From contig NZ_JABTTS010000029.1 in the NCBI RefSeq assembly GCF_018638295.1, forward strand, positions 191,427 through 255,426: a stretch of DNA of 64,000 nucleotides. The letters run 5' to 3'. Shown one piece after another: positions 25,675-35,601 of this stretch; within the stretch, counting starts at the first letter, position 1; every line of letters begins with the position of its first letter. Source of the stretch: Streptomyces sp. CHD11. Lineage in GTDB: Bacteria; Actinomycetota; Actinomycetes; Streptomycetales; Streptomycetaceae. The notes under the pieces are model-generated. The model made no database searches, was not told where the DNA came from, and saw only the letters and a list, made by a program, of their open reading frames with translations. The position numbers and the translations under genes were made by a program.

Positions 25675-28600
25675 ATGAGCACCTCCGACAAGACGGCCGC
25701 ACCCGCGGACCGCACCCGCCCGTATCTCATCGGCGTACGGCACCACAGTCCCGCCCTGGCCGTCGCCGTGCCCCGGCTGCTGGACGCCGCGGACGCCGAG
25801 GTCGTCTGCGTCGAACTGCCGGCCGACTTCCAGCCGTGGCTGCCGTACCTCGCCGATCCGCGCACCACCGCACCGGTGGCACTGACCGGCGCCCACGAGG
25901 ACGGACGGCTGCACTTCTACCCCCTCGCCGACTTCTCGCCGGAACTCGCCGCGATCCGCTGGGCACGGGAGCGTGGCGCGGAGGCGATCTGCTGCGATCT
26001 GCCCCTCGCGGACCCGGTACGGACGGCCGGCCCGGCAGCGGGTGCGGCAACCGGCGGGAACGGGAACGGAGTGGACACGGACGCGCTGTGGGAGCGCACC
26101 GTGGAGGCGTCGGCCCCCGGCAGCACCCCGGAGGCCGTACGCCGGGCCGCGCTCGGCTTCGGCCGGCTGCTGCGCGCGGACGTACGGGCCCGCGGCGGGC
26201 TCACGGCCGTCGACCTCGCCCGCGAGGCGTACATGCGCCGGGTCGTCGCCTCCTTCGCGCAGCGCCGGGTGGCCGCCGTGACCGGCGCCTTCCACACGCC
26301 CGCCCTGGCCGACGGGGAGGAGCGGGACGACACCGGCGAGCCCGCCGCACCCGTCGGCGGGGCGGGCCCGGCGGTCGTCACCTCGCTCGTGCCGTACGCC
26401 GCCGCCCTGCTGGACCCACGCTCCGGCTACCCGGCCGGTGTCCGCGACCCCCGGTGGCAGCAGGCGGTGCTCGAGGCCGGAGGCGACCCCGCCCGGATAC
26501 GCGACACCGCCGCCCGGCTCGTCACCGAGATCTGCCGGGAGATCCGCGCGTCCGGCCACACCGCGGGCACCGGCGAGGCGATCGAGACCCTGCGGCTCGC
26601 CTGCGACCTGGGCAGTCTGCGCGGCCTTCCCGCCCCCGGCCGCGGCGAACTGCGGGAAGCGGCGGCATCCGTACTGGGCCGGGGCGGGCCCCTCGACCGT
26701 GCCCTCGAACCGGTGCTGGTCGGCGCCGGACGCGGCCGGCTGGCTCCCGGCACACCCCGGTCCGGACTCGGACCGTGGGTGGAGGCGGAACTCGCCTCAC
26801 TGCGGCTGCCCGGACCGCACAGCCCCGCCCGCCGGGAGCTCCGGCTCTCGCCGCTGCGCTCCCCCCTCGACGCCCGGCGCGAAATCCTGCTCCAGCGGCT
26901 GAATGCGTGCGGGGTGGGCTACGCGGAACCGGCCCCGGTGTCCGCCACCGGGGAGGGCAGCGCGATCACCACCCGCTGGGGGGCCGCCTGGACCCCGTCG
27001 GTCGCCGCCCGGCTCGACCTGGTGGGCGTCAGAGGCGTCACCGCCGCCCAGGCGGCCGACGGCACCCTGCGCGAGAACCACCGCCGGGCATGCGACTCCG
27101 GCGGAGCCACCCCCGCCCGGGTCATCGGCCTCCTGGAGGCCGCGGCCCGGTGCGCACTGCCCGCTCTGACCGGCAAAGCCCTCACGGAGGCCGCGAGGAT
27201 ACTGCCCGGCGCGGCCACCCTTCCTGAACTCCTGCGGGCCCTCGACCTGTTGGAGTCGATACGCCGGGAACATCTGCCCGGCACCACCCCGCGGACCCGC
27301 ACCCGGGCGGCCGTGCTCTGCGACACCCTGCTGGAAGCCGCCGTCCGTGCCCTGCCAGGGCTGGCCGGCAGTGACGAGAAGGAGGACGCGGCCGCCGTCG
27401 TGACCCTGGCCGTCCGAAGCGGTGAGGACCGTCTCGGCCTGCGCCTGGACAGTGAGTTGTACGCGCTCTCCCGCGACGGTTCGTCACTCGTGCAGGGAGC
27501 GGCCCTCGCCGCCCGGGTGCTGCTCGATCTCGACGGCTCGGACCTGCTGGGCGGCAGGGCGGCCGGCTGGGTCGACTCGGCGACGACACCGGACGGCCGG
27601 CACCGGCTGGAACGCCGGCTGACGGGTCTGCTCATCGCCGCCGGACCCTTGATCGAGTCCGCACCCACGGCCCTGGACCCGCTGCTGGAGCGGGTCGAGA
27701 CGATGAGTGACCGGCACTTCCTCGACCGGCTCACCGCCCTGCGCGGAGGCTTCCGGGCGCTGACCCCGGACGGCCGGGGCCGGCTGTTGACGGCCGTGAC
27801 CGGCCGGCTCGGTGACCGGCCCGACCTCCGGCTCGCCGCACCCGCCGAACTGACCGGCCGGTGGGCCGAGGCCGACCACGCGGGGTTCGCGCTGCTATGC
27901 GAGGTGGGACTGGCGGGGCTGCTCGCGGGGGAGGCGAGCGTCGTGAGCGCAGGAGCGGTGAGTCCCGTGCTCACCGGAGCGGCGGACCCCGGCACGCCCG
28001 TCGCGGACGGGCGCCCCGAGGCGAGGAGGCCGGTGCCCGGCGGTGGCGACGCCGAGTGCGGGACACCGCGGCTCGGCCCCACGGACCGCTGGCGGCTGCT
28101 GCTCGGCCTTGAACCGGCGCGACTGCCGCCGCGGTTGCTGCCCTACAGCCAGGCCCTCGACGAGCTGTTCGGTCCGGACGGGCAGGCGGACGAGGGCGCG
28201 GGGGAGGCGGGGGAGGCGGGGAACACGGACGACGGCGCGGCAGAGGCGGCCGGGGCCGGCGGAGGCGGCACGGACGAGCTCACCGGCGGCCAGGACGACC
28301 CCGGTTACCCGAGCGTCCGGCACTGGGCCGAGCACCTCCAGGTCCTCTTCGGCGCGGAGATCCGCGAGGAAGTCCTGGGACGCGCCGCGGCGAACGGCCG
28401 AACGGACGTGATCGCACACCTCGATCCCGCGTCGGTCCGCCCGTCCGTGGAACTGCTCTCCGCCGTGCTCACGCTCGCCCAGGGCATGCCCGAGCAGCGG
28501 ATCGCGCATCTGCGTCCGCTGGTAGGACGGCTCATCGAGGAACTCACCCGCGAGCTCGCCACCCGGCTGCGCCCCACCCTGACCGGTCTCAGCACACCCC

Positions 28601-29247
28601 GGCCCACCCGGCGTCCCGGCGGCCGGCTCGATCTGGCCCGGACCCTGCGGGAGAACCTCGTCCACAGCCGCCGGCGGGAGGACGGCGGGGTCGACATCAT
28701 GCCCGTACGACCGGTGTTCAGGACACTCACCGCCCGGCAGAACGACTGGCGGCTGATCCTGGTCGTCGACGTGTCGGGGTCGATGCAGGCCGCGGTGATC
28801 TGGTCGGCGCTGACCGCCGCCGTACTGGGCGGCGCGCCCATGCTCTCCACGCACTTCCTCACCTTCAGCACACGGGTCGTCGACCTCACCGACCGGGTGG
28901 ACGACCCGCTCTCGCTGCTGCTGGAGGTGAGGGTCGGCGGCGGGACCCACATCGCGGCGGGCCTCGCGCACGCCCGCACACTGGTGAAGGTGCCGAACCG
29001 CACGCTGATGGTGGTCGTCAGCGACTTCGAGGAGGGATTCGGGGTCGACGGCCTGCTGACCGAGGTCGAGTCCCTGGTCGGTTCCGGTGTCCAGCTGCTG
29101 GGCTGCGCCGCTCTGGACGACGAGGGGGTTCCCCGCTACTCGGTACCGGTCGCCCGGCAACTCGTCGCCGCCGGAATGCCGGTGGCCGCCCTCAGTCCTC
29201 TCTCGCTCGCCCGCTGGGTGGGCGAACGCGTCCGCGGAGCAGCCTGA
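25675..29247 (+). CDS. DUF5682-VWA fusion protein (1190 aa)
   Basis: An N-terminal DUF5682 (YehM-like) domain opens with YLIGVRHHSPA (about residue 20), the hallmark of that family. The central region is helical, with an acidic Gly/Glu-rich linker near residues 840-870. The C-terminal 170 residues are a von Willebrand A domain with a complete MIDAS metal site: VVDVSGSM (Asp about 1032), the Thr in GGGTHIAAGL, and VVSDFEEGF. In other bacteria the two parts are separate genes (yehM and yehP types). VWA partners normally couple to a MoxR ATPase, which is absent here. The start ATG at 25675 has only a weak ribosome site (TGGGA); the longer frame to 25390 lies over the previous gene. Confidence 0.8.
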   Translation: MSTSDKTAAPADRTRPYLIGVRHHSPALAVAVPRLLDAADAEVVCVELPADFQPWLPYLADPRTTAPVALTGAHEDGRLHFYPLADFSPELAAIRWARERGAEAICCDLPLADPVRTAGPAAGAATGGNGNGVDTDALWERTVEASAPGSTPEAVRRAALGFGRLLRADVRARGGLTAVDLAREAYMRRVVASFAQRRVAAVTGAFHTPALADGEERDDTGEPAAPVGGAGPAVVTSLVPYAAALLDPRSGYPAGVRDPRWQQAVLEAGGDPARIRDTAARLVTEICREIRASGHTAGTGEAIETLRLACDLGSLRGLPAPGRGELREAAASVLGRGGPLDRALEPVLVGAGRGRLAPGTPRSGLGPWVEAELASLRLPGPHSPARRELRLSPLRSPLDARREILLQRLNACGVGYAEPAPVSATGEGSAITTRWGAAWTPSVAARLDLVGVRGVTAAQAADGTLRENHRRACDSGGATPARVIGLLEAAARCALPALTGKALTEAARILPGAATLPELLRALDLLESIRREHLPGTTPRTRTRAAVLCDTLLEAAVRALPGLAGSDEKEDAAAVVTLAVRSGEDRLGLRLDSELYALSRDGSSLVQGAALAARVLLDLDGSDLLGGRAAGWVDSATTPDGRHRLERRLTGLLIAAGPLIESAPTALDPLLERVETMSDRHFLDRLTALRGGFRALTPDGRGRLLTAVTGRLGDRPDLRLAAPAELTGRWAEADHAGFALLCEVGLAGLLAGEASVVSAGAVSPVLTGAADPGTPVADGRPEARRPVPGGGDAECGTPRLGPTDRWRLLLGLEPARLPPRLLPYSQALDELFGPDGQADEGAGEAGEAGNTDDGAAEAAGAGGGGTDELTGGQDDPGYPSVRHWAEHLQVLFGAEIREEVLGRAAANGRTDVIAHLDPASVRPSVELLSAVLTLAQGMPEQRIAHLRPLVGRLIEELTRELATRLRPTLTGLSTPRPTRRPGGRLDLARTLRENLVHSRRREDGGVDIMPVRPVFRTLTARQNDWRLILVVDVSGSMQAAVIWSALTAAVLGGAPMLSTHFLTFSTRVVDLTDRVDDPLSLLLEVRVGGGTHIAAGLAHARTLVKVPNRTLMVVVSDFEEGFGVDGLLTEVESLVGSGVQLLGCAALDDEGVPRYSVPVARQLVAAGMPVAALSPLSLARWVGERVRGAA

Positions 29248-31112
29248 TGAAGCATCCCCTCCCGCCTGCCCTGCCGGAGGTGGTCGCCCTGGCGGTGGAG
29301 AGTCTGACCACGCGTCTGCGGGGCCGGCTCGACGCGGCCGTCGGGGCGCTGGCCGGCACCGAGGTCACCGCCGAGGCCGGAACCCTGCGGGTGCGGTGCG
29401 GCGAGGACACCTGGGTCACTCTCACTCCCGACCCGTCCGGCGCGCTCAGCGAAGCCGGACACGTCGACTGCACCTGCCTGTTGGCCCCGCGCTGCCTGCA
29501 CCGCGCGGCGGTTCTGACGTCCTGCCCGGTCGCCGACACGAAGCGGCACCCCCCGGCACCGGCCCCGCCCGCCGGTCACGCGTCCGCCGCAGCCCCCGCC
29601 GCAGCCCTCGCCGCAGTCCCGGCCACCGCTTCCGCCGGCCCCTCCGCCGAGCAGGTCCGGGCCGCCTCCGGGCTCTGGGCGGCGGCCGCGAGCGTGCTGT
29701 CCGCCGGAACCGGCGGCGCGGGAGCGGTCCTCCGGGCCGAGCTGCTCCGCGCCGCCCACACGGCTCGTCTCGCGGGGCTCCACCGGGCGGAGGCCGCGGC
29801 GCTGGACGTGGTGTGCCAGGTGCGGGACGAGCACGACCCGCACCGGCCGCGCGCCCTCGCCGCGTCGGTGGCCGCGCTCCGTGAACTCCTCCTCGTCACA
29901 CACCGGTTGCGGACATCCGACCCCGATCCGGCGCTGATCGGCACCGTCCGCCGGCTGCACCGCCCCGACGGGCCGCTGCGGCTCTACGGCGTCTGCCGTG
30001 AACCGGTCATCGGTCCCGACGGCCTCGGCGGGGTGGTCACCCACCTCGTCGACGACGACGGCCACTGGTACACGCTCCCCGACGTCAAGCCCGGCGGACC
30101 GGCCCGCGCCCGCCGCGCGGGCGACGCCCACGTCGCCCTCCGGACCTTCCTGAGCGACCACTTCCGGCTCTCCCGCGGCGGCCTCGTCCTCACCGGCGCG
30201 GCCGTCGCCCCGGACGGCCGGCTGCTGCCGGAACCCGGCGTCCGTGCCACCTTCGCCGCCGGACGGCCCTGGGCGGTCACCGCGCGGGTGGCGCCGGCCG
30301 GCGGCGAACGGTTCCCGGCGCCCCCCGCGCCCGGCTCCGACGGAGCCGGACCGGCCGGGCCGGCCGGACCCCTGACCGTCCGCGACCTGGAGGTCGCCGG
30401 CGCGGACGGCCAGGACCTGCTGGCCCGGGTCCTGCCCGAGCCTGACGACCGGGTCCTGCCCGAGCCTGACGGCGGGCTCGTCCGGCTGACCCCCGCCCAC
30501 CGTCATCCCGGCCTCGAGCACACCGCCAACCTCCGGCGGCTCGGCGCCCGCCCCGGGCTGCGGATCCGGGTCGCCGGCCGGGTCGAGCCCGACCGCGTGT
30601 CGGTCCTCCGCCCGCTCGCCGTCGCCCCGGTGCCCGGTACCGGGGCGACCCTGCGCCTCCCGCACGCCTGGCAGGGCCGGGCCGATCTCGGCTACGACAC
30701 GCTCCACGACGACCACTTCCCGCCGGACCTGCCCGCCCTCCCGTGCGGTCCCGCCCCGTCCGGCGCCGACGCACCCACGGGCGACTCACCGCTCTGGCGC
30801 ATGCGCGCCCTGGTCGAACTGGCCGTCGCGGGCGGACGCCGGGCCGCCGCCGAGCCCGCACGCGACGGCGTTCACCCCGAACACGCCGCCGCGCTGCACC
30901 GCGCCGGTTTCGTCAACGGCGCGCGCCTGGCCGCCGCCCTCGGTGCGGTGGCCGCGCACCGCACCCGCGACGCCTTCGGCCGTCTCGACGACGGCGGACC
31001 CGACCGGTACGCGGCCCAGTGGCTCGCCACCGCCGTCTACCTCGACGGCACCGAGGCGGCGCTGCGCAGGGCGAGTTGGCACGAGTACCCGGCTCCGGAG
31101 GCCAACGGCTAG
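29247..31112 (+). CDS. SWIM zinc-finger protein (621 aa)
   Basis: A 621-aa protein with a SWIM zinc finger near its N-terminus: CTCLLAPRCLH (residues 75-85; CxC...CxH). The family (YehQ-like) is predicted to bind nucleic acid or protein. An Ala/Pro-rich linker follows, then a large C-terminal region of unknown fold. A 24-bp in-frame tandem duplication (about 30426-30473) repeats the RVLPEPD unit. The ATG overlaps the upstream stop by one base (TGATG), so it is coupled to the VWA gene. Last gene of the conflict-type operon. Confidence 0.8.
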   Translation: MKHPLPPALPEVVALAVESLTTRLRGRLDAAVGALAGTEVTAEAGTLRVRCGEDTWVTLTPDPSGALSEAGHVDCTCLLAPRCLHRAAVLTSCPVADTKRHPPAPAPPAGHASAAAPAAALAAVPATASAGPSAEQVRAASGLWAAAASVLSAGTGGAGAVLRAELLRAAHTARLAGLHRAEAAALDVVCQVRDEHDPHRPRALAASVAALRELLLVTHRLRTSDPDPALIGTVRRLHRPDGPLRLYGVCREPVIGPDGLGGVVTHLVDDDGHWYTLPDVKPGGPARARRAGDAHVALRTFLSDHFRLSRGGLVLTGAAVAPDGRLLPEPGVRATFAAGRPWAVTARVAPAGGERFPAPPAPGSDGAGPAGPAGPLTVRDLEVAGADGQDLLARVLPEPDDRVLPEPDGGLVRLTPAHRHPGLEHTANLRRLGARPGLRIRVAGRVEPDRVSVLRPLAVAPVPGTGATLRLPHAWQGRADLGYDTLHDDHFPPDLPALPCGPAPSGADAPTGDSPLWRMRALVELAVAGGRRAAAEPARDGVHPEHAAALHRAGFVNGARLAAALGAVAAHRTRDAFGRLDDGGPDRYAAQWLATAVYLDGTEAALRRASWHEYPAPEANG

Positions 31113-31153
31113 GCTGCCCAGGAGCTCGTACACCCGTTCAGCCGGCCGGGGGA

Positions 31154-31560
31154 GGGACACGCCGGACGCCGTTCGCTCTGCTCGCGTTCGCGGCCCTGCT
31201 CGCCGCTCCCGTGCGGATCATCGCCGTGATCGTCGAACTGCTGTCCGTCGTCACGCCGGGGCGGCGCCCGGACTGGGGCGTGCGACTGCTGCGCCGGGGC
31301 GCCGGCACGGCGACGGCCGCGGCGGTCATGCTCTCGGTGCCGGCGCTCGGCGCCGTCCCGGCGCAGACCTTCGGCATCCTGCGGGTCCGGCACCCATGGG
31401 GAGGGCGCAACGCCGACCCGGACCACCTGGCCCGCTTCGTGGCGGCCGTCGTACCGCCGGCACCGGGCCCCGGACGAGACTCGGGCCGCCGCTCCCCGCG
31501 CGGGACGGCGGCCCGGCCGCGCCGCACCGTGGGGACGGGGGCGGCGCGCAGCCCGGCCGG
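31154..31560 (+). pseudogene. Membrane-protein ORF lacking start and stop
   Basis: This frame has G/C-rich third positions and encodes a hydrophobic run, TPFALLAFAALLAAP, then RIIAVIVELLSVVTPGRR and AVMLSVPALGAVPAQTFGIL, so it looks like a small membrane protein. No ATG or GTG lies between the SWIM gene and the hydrophobic part; the first GTG is internal (31211). No stop occurs before the terminator hairpin. A degraded or frameshifted gene is the best reading; a short protein from an internal GTG is possible. Confidence 0.35.
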
Positions 31561-31594
31561 GTGGGGCACCCCCTCGAGCGGAGGGGTGCTCCAC
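31561..31594. terminator. Bidirectional terminator hairpin
   Basis: GTGGGGCACCCC, a 10-base loop, then GGGGTGCTCCAC make a 12-bp stem with one mismatch, between the plus-strand operon and the minus-strand DUF2510 gene. The position between converging genes supports a shared terminator. Confidence 0.75.
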
Positions 31595-31615
31595 CCGGCC
31601 GCGGGACACCGGGCG

Positions 31616-32566
31616 TCAGACGTCCTGCCCGTTGCCGCCGCCGGCCGTCGACACCTCGATACCCTCGGTGATCTCGTCCAGGACGGCCTGCGTCTGGTCG
31701 GTGTCGACCCCGGCGCGTACCACGACGATCTGCTTGGGCTGCGCGGGCGACGGGAAGGCGAGGGACTGCACGAGCCCGTCGGAGCCCTTGCTGGTGACCG
31801 CCTTCCAGCGCACCAGATAACCCTTCTGGCCGGCCACGGTCACGGCCTTGGACGCGAGCACGTCGTGCGAGGTGATCCGCCCGTACGCGTCCCCGCCGTA
31901 GCTCTCCTCGGCGTTGGCGGCGATGTCCGCCCTGGCGACCTCCTCGGCGGTGGAGCCGCGGCTGCCGAGCACCAGGGCGGGCGCCGAGTAGGCACCGCCC
32001 TTGGTGCAGCTCTTGTCGGTGTTGCCGGGGCAGTCGTAGGAGTCCTCCGACGTCACCGCGGCGCCCACCTGGAGCTCCTGGCCGTACCAGCCGTCCAGCA
32101 CGGGCAGGCTGATGCCGCTCAACGCGTCGGTCACCGACCCGCTCTCGACCCGCGGCGGCTCGGACCCGTCCGGTTCGGACCCGTCCGGCCCCGGCTCCTC
32201 GTCCCCGGGGCCGCTGTCCCGGCCCTCCGGTGCCTGTGAGGTCGTCGACTCCCGGTCCGGGCCGTCGTCCGCCAGCGCGTACACACCCACACCGATGCTC
32301 GCCAGTACGGCCACGGCCACGGCGACGGCTATCGCGTTCCGCACCTTGTGTCCCCGGCCGGGCGCCGGCGGTGCCGGATACACCGGGTAGGCCGGGTAGG
32401 CCGGCCCGGCCGCGGCGTCCGGCGCGGGCGGACCCCACGCGGCGGCCGACCCGGCCGGCCGGACCCGGTCCGTCCAGGCCGCGCCGTCCCACCAGCGCTC
32501 GGTGGCGGGTCCGTCATTCGTCTGCCCGGGGTCGGCGTACCAGCCGGGAGGAGTCACCTGCGTCAT
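31616..32566 (-). CDS. DUF2510 membrane-anchored protein
   Basis: A 316-aa protein. The N-terminal DUF2510 motif TPPGWYADPG...ERWWDGAAWTDRVRP (residues 5-37) is a short cytoplasmic domain common in actinobacteria. A Pro/Ala/Tyr linker, one membrane helix (AIAVAVAVAVLASIGVGVYAL, about 93-113), an acidic Asp/Glu/Pro stretch and an extracellular domain of about 160 residues follow. The outer domain has two Cys (YDCPGNTDKSC) that may form a disulphide. Start: ATG at 32566. Function unknown; probably cell-envelope associated. Confidence 0.85.
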   Translation of the reverse strand: MTQVTPPGWYADPGQTNDGPATERWWDGAAWTDRVRPAGSAAAWGPPAPDAAAGPAYPAYPVYPAPPAPGRGHKVRNAIAVAVAVAVLASIGVGVYALADDGPDRESTTSQAPEGRDSGPGDEEPGPDGSEPDGSEPPRVESGSVTDALSGISLPVLDGWYGQELQVGAAVTSEDSYDCPGNTDKSCTKGGAYSAPALVLGSRGSTAEEVARADIAANAEESYGGDAYGRITSHDVLASKAVTVAGQKGYLVRWKAVTSKGSDGLVQSLAFPSPAQPKQIVVVRAGVDTDQTQAVLDEITEGIEVSTAGGGNGQDV

Positions 32567-32913
32567 GCCCCCACCGTATGAGGCGACGGTGAAAGCCGTA
32601 TGAGAGAGCCCCGCCTCCGACCCCTTCCGACCCCTTCCGACCCACTTCGGCACCGTCCCCGCCGAGGCGCCCGTCGTCTCACGGCGCGTGCGTCACTCCC
32701 GCGGTGGTGTCCCACCCGTCCGGTGCTTCTCACCCCCGGCCCCTTGACACCCGTCGACCATCAGGACACCTGGTGAGGGGCGGGTCCCGTCCACTCCTCG
32801 TCTGCCGTGTCACCCTTCGCGGCAACACGTGTGCCGAGCGGGCACCGCTCGGCCGGGAGGGGGACTACGCTCAGGACCGTTACGTCGTTCGGGCGACTCG
32901 GGGAGGCAGCGGG

Positions 32914-35601
32914 ATGACGGAGGTACGGCCGCCGGCCGGTCCCTCGGCTCCCTTGTGGGAGCGCGACGAGGAGGTCGCCGCCATAGCGGAGGCCGTCGAC
33001 ATCCTGTGCGCCGACCGCTCCTCACCGGGCAGCCTGCTGGTGCTCCGCGGCGAGGCGGGGCTGGGCAAGACCGCGCTGCTGGCCGAGACCCGGCGCATCG
33101 CCGAACACCGCGGCTGCACCGTCTGGTCCGCCCGCGGCGGCGAGACCCTGCGCTCCGTCCCCTTCAACGTCGTACGCCAACTCCTGCAGCCCGCCCTGGT
33201 GTCGATGCTTCCCGAGGAGGCCCGCGAATACCTCGGCGACTGGTACGACATCGCCGGCCCCGCCCTCGGCATAACCGACCCCGGCGACCGGCACGCGGAC
33301 CCGCAGGGAGTGTGCGAGGGCCTGGTGGCCGCCGTACGCCGGCTGGCCCGCCGGGACTGGCCGCTGGTGCTGCTGATCGACGACGCCCACTGGGCCGACC
33401 AGGAGACCCTCTACTGGCTCGAGGCGTTCGCCGAACGCCTCGCCGATCTGTCGGTCCTCCTCGTGATCGCCCGCCGTCCCGGTGAGATCTCCGGGACCGG
33501 CGCCCGGCTGCTGGACGGCGTCGCCGCCGCGGCCGACCGCCCCGTCACCACCCTCAGCGCCCTCACCCCCGACGCCGCGGCCGGACTCACCCGCGCCACC
33601 CTCGGCGAGCACGCGGACGCGGCGTTCTGCCGCGAGGTGTGGGCCGTCACGGCAGGCAACCCCTACGAGACGGTCGAACTCCTCGCCAAGGTCCAGGACA
33701 GCGAACTCGAGCCCGTCGAGGCCCACGCCGCCGAACTGCGCGCCCTCAACCGCTCCGCCCGCGGCGGCGGCCTCGTCGCCCGGCTGGAGGAGCTCGGCAT
33801 AGACGCCACCCGGTTCGCCTGGGCCGCCGCCATCCTCGGCACCGACATCACCGTCGGCCTGGCGGCCCAGCTCGCCACCCTCAGCCCCGACGACGCCGCC
33901 CGCTGCGCCGAACGTCTGCGCCACGCCCGTATTCTCACCGCCCCCGACCCGTCCGGCACGGGCCGTACCGGCTCCACCGACCTCGAGTTCGTCCATCCCC
34001 TGATCGCCACGGCCGTCTACAACTCCATCCCCGACGCGCTGCGCCGGGCCATGCACGGCATAGCGGCCCGGATCGTCACCGACTCCGGGCGCGGCTCCGC
34101 GGCCGCCTCCCGCCACCTTCTCGAGGTGCACCCGGACGACGACGAGGAACTCGTCTGGCAACTGCGCGAGGCCGCCCGCGAACACCTCGCCGTCGGCGCC
34201 CCGGACGCCGCCCGCCGCTGCCTGGAACGCGCGCTGGAGGAGCCGCCCCGCCCCGAGGTCCACGCGCACGTCCTTCACGAGCTGGGCAGTGCCACCCTCC
34301 TCACCGCGCCCGCCCGCACCATCGGCCATCTGCGGACCGCGCTCGGCATGCCGGGCCTCGACGGCAACCGGCGGGTGGACGCCGTGATCCGGCTCTCCCA
34401 GGCCCTGCTCCACAACGACCAGATGGAGGAGGCCGTCCGCACCGTCGAGGCGGAGGCCGCACGGCTGGAACCCGGCCCCGCCCGGATGCGGCTGCACGCC
34501 GTGCAGTTCATGTGGGAGGGCGTCCACGCCGGCGAAACCATCACACCCGACCGCTCCGAGCGGCTCGCCCGGCTCGCCGCCACCTGCACCGGACGTGACA
34601 ACTCCGAACGGGCGATGCTCATCCTGCGCGGCTTCGACGCCATGATGCGCGGCGAGAACGCCGAGGAGATCGCCGAGATCTGCGACCGCGCCCTCGTCAA
34701 CGGCCGCCTGGCACCCGGCCTCGGCTGGACCGACTCCGAGTGGAGCGTCGAACTCCTGCTGATGCTCGCGAGTTCCTACGTCTACACCGACCGGCTCGAC
34801 CGTGCCGAAAGCCTCTACAGCGAAGCCCTGAACGCCTACGACACGGCGGGCTGGGGCGGCGGCCACCTGGTCCTGGCGCACGCCTACGTCGGGCTGGCAC
34901 GCCGCAGGAGGGGCCGGCTGGAGGCGGCGGAGGCATCACTGCGCGAGTCGCTGCGCCTCGCCGAGCGCGTCGGCCGCGGACTGCCCCTGTACTGGACGGC
35001 CATCTGCAATCTCGTCGACACGCTGCTCGCCCGCGGTCACGTCGACGAGGCCTGGGCCATGGCGGAACGGCACGGTTTCGCACCGCCCTACCCGTCCACC
35101 GTCGTGCTGCCCGATCCGCGCTCCGTCCGGGGCCGGCTGCTGCTCGCCGTCGGCCGCGTCAAGGACGGCGTCAACGAGCTCGAGGCGGCGGAGAAGGCGG
35201 CGGCCGTCCGCGGCCACCACAACCCCGTACACGTCTTCGGCGCCGCCGATCTGGCCCGCGCCCTCGCCACGGAGGACCCCGCCCGCGCGGCCCGGCTGGC
35301 CGTCGACGTCCGCCGGCACGCCGAGCGCCTCGGCACGGACACCGCGATAGGGGAGGCGCTGCGCGTCGCGGCCGCCCTGGAGACGGGCCAGCGCGCGGTC
35401 CGCCTCGCCGCCCAGGCCGTCACCTACCTCGAGTCCTCCCCGTGCCAGTACGAACACGCCGCGGCCCGCGTCGAGTACGGCATCCTCGCCCGTTCCGCTC
35501 CCGACCTCGAACGCGGTCTGGCACTGGCCCGCTCCTGCGGTGCGGACGGCCTGGTGAAGCGCGCCCGAGCGGAACTGGAAACGGGCGTGGGGCTCCGTTA
35601 G
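32914..35601 (+). CDS. LAL-type ATPase lacking LuxR DNA-binding domain
   Basis: An 895-aa STAND-type ATPase. Walker A is GEAGLGKTALLAE (about residue 48), Walker B is VLLIDDAHWAD (about 155), and the rest is a long helical TPR-like region. This matches the N-terminal and middle parts of large LuxR (LAL) regulators. However, the protein stops at RARAELETGVGLR, exactly where the C-terminal helix-turn-helix normally begins, and no HTH is found in the next 175 bp. Start: ATG at 32914 after GGGGAGGCAG. It may regulate through a partner protein or be a truncated regulator. Confidence 0.8.
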   Translation: MTEVRPPAGPSAPLWERDEEVAAIAEAVDILCADRSSPGSLLVLRGEAGLGKTALLAETRRIAEHRGCTVWSARGGETLRSVPFNVVRQLLQPALVSMLPEEAREYLGDWYDIAGPALGITDPGDRHADPQGVCEGLVAAVRRLARRDWPLVLLIDDAHWADQETLYWLEAFAERLADLSVLLVIARRPGEISGTGARLLDGVAAAADRPVTTLSALTPDAAAGLTRATLGEHADAAFCREVWAVTAGNPYETVELLAKVQDSELEPVEAHAAELRALNRSARGGGLVARLEELGIDATRFAWAAAILGTDITVGLAAQLATLSPDDAARCAERLRHARILTAPDPSGTGRTGSTDLEFVHPLIATAVYNSIPDALRRAMHGIAARIVTDSGRGSAAASRHLLEVHPDDDEELVWQLREAAREHLAVGAPDAARRCLERALEEPPRPEVHAHVLHELGSATLLTAPARTIGHLRTALGMPGLDGNRRVDAVIRLSQALLHNDQMEEAVRTVEAEAARLEPGPARMRLHAVQFMWEGVHAGETITPDRSERLARLAATCTGRDNSERAMLILRGFDAMMRGENAEEIAEICDRALVNGRLAPGLGWTDSEWSVELLLMLASSYVYTDRLDRAESLYSEALNAYDTAGWGGGHLVLAHAYVGLARRRRGRLEAAEASLRESLRLAERVGRGLPLYWTAICNLVDTLLARGHVDEAWAMAERHGFAPPYPSTVVLPDPRSVRGRLLLAVGRVKDGVNELEAAEKAAAVRGHHNPVHVFGAADLARALATEDPARAARLAVDVRRHAERLGTDTAIGEALRVAAALETGQRAVRLAAQAVTYLESSPCQYEHAAARVEYGILARSAPDLERGLALARSCGADGLVKRARAELETGVGLR

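Noticed and set aside
22901..25702. 933-codon minus-strand frame opposite the 1673-aa gene
   Set aside because: No domain, composition typical of antisense frames, and the plus-strand gene is well supported by third-position bias and operon context.
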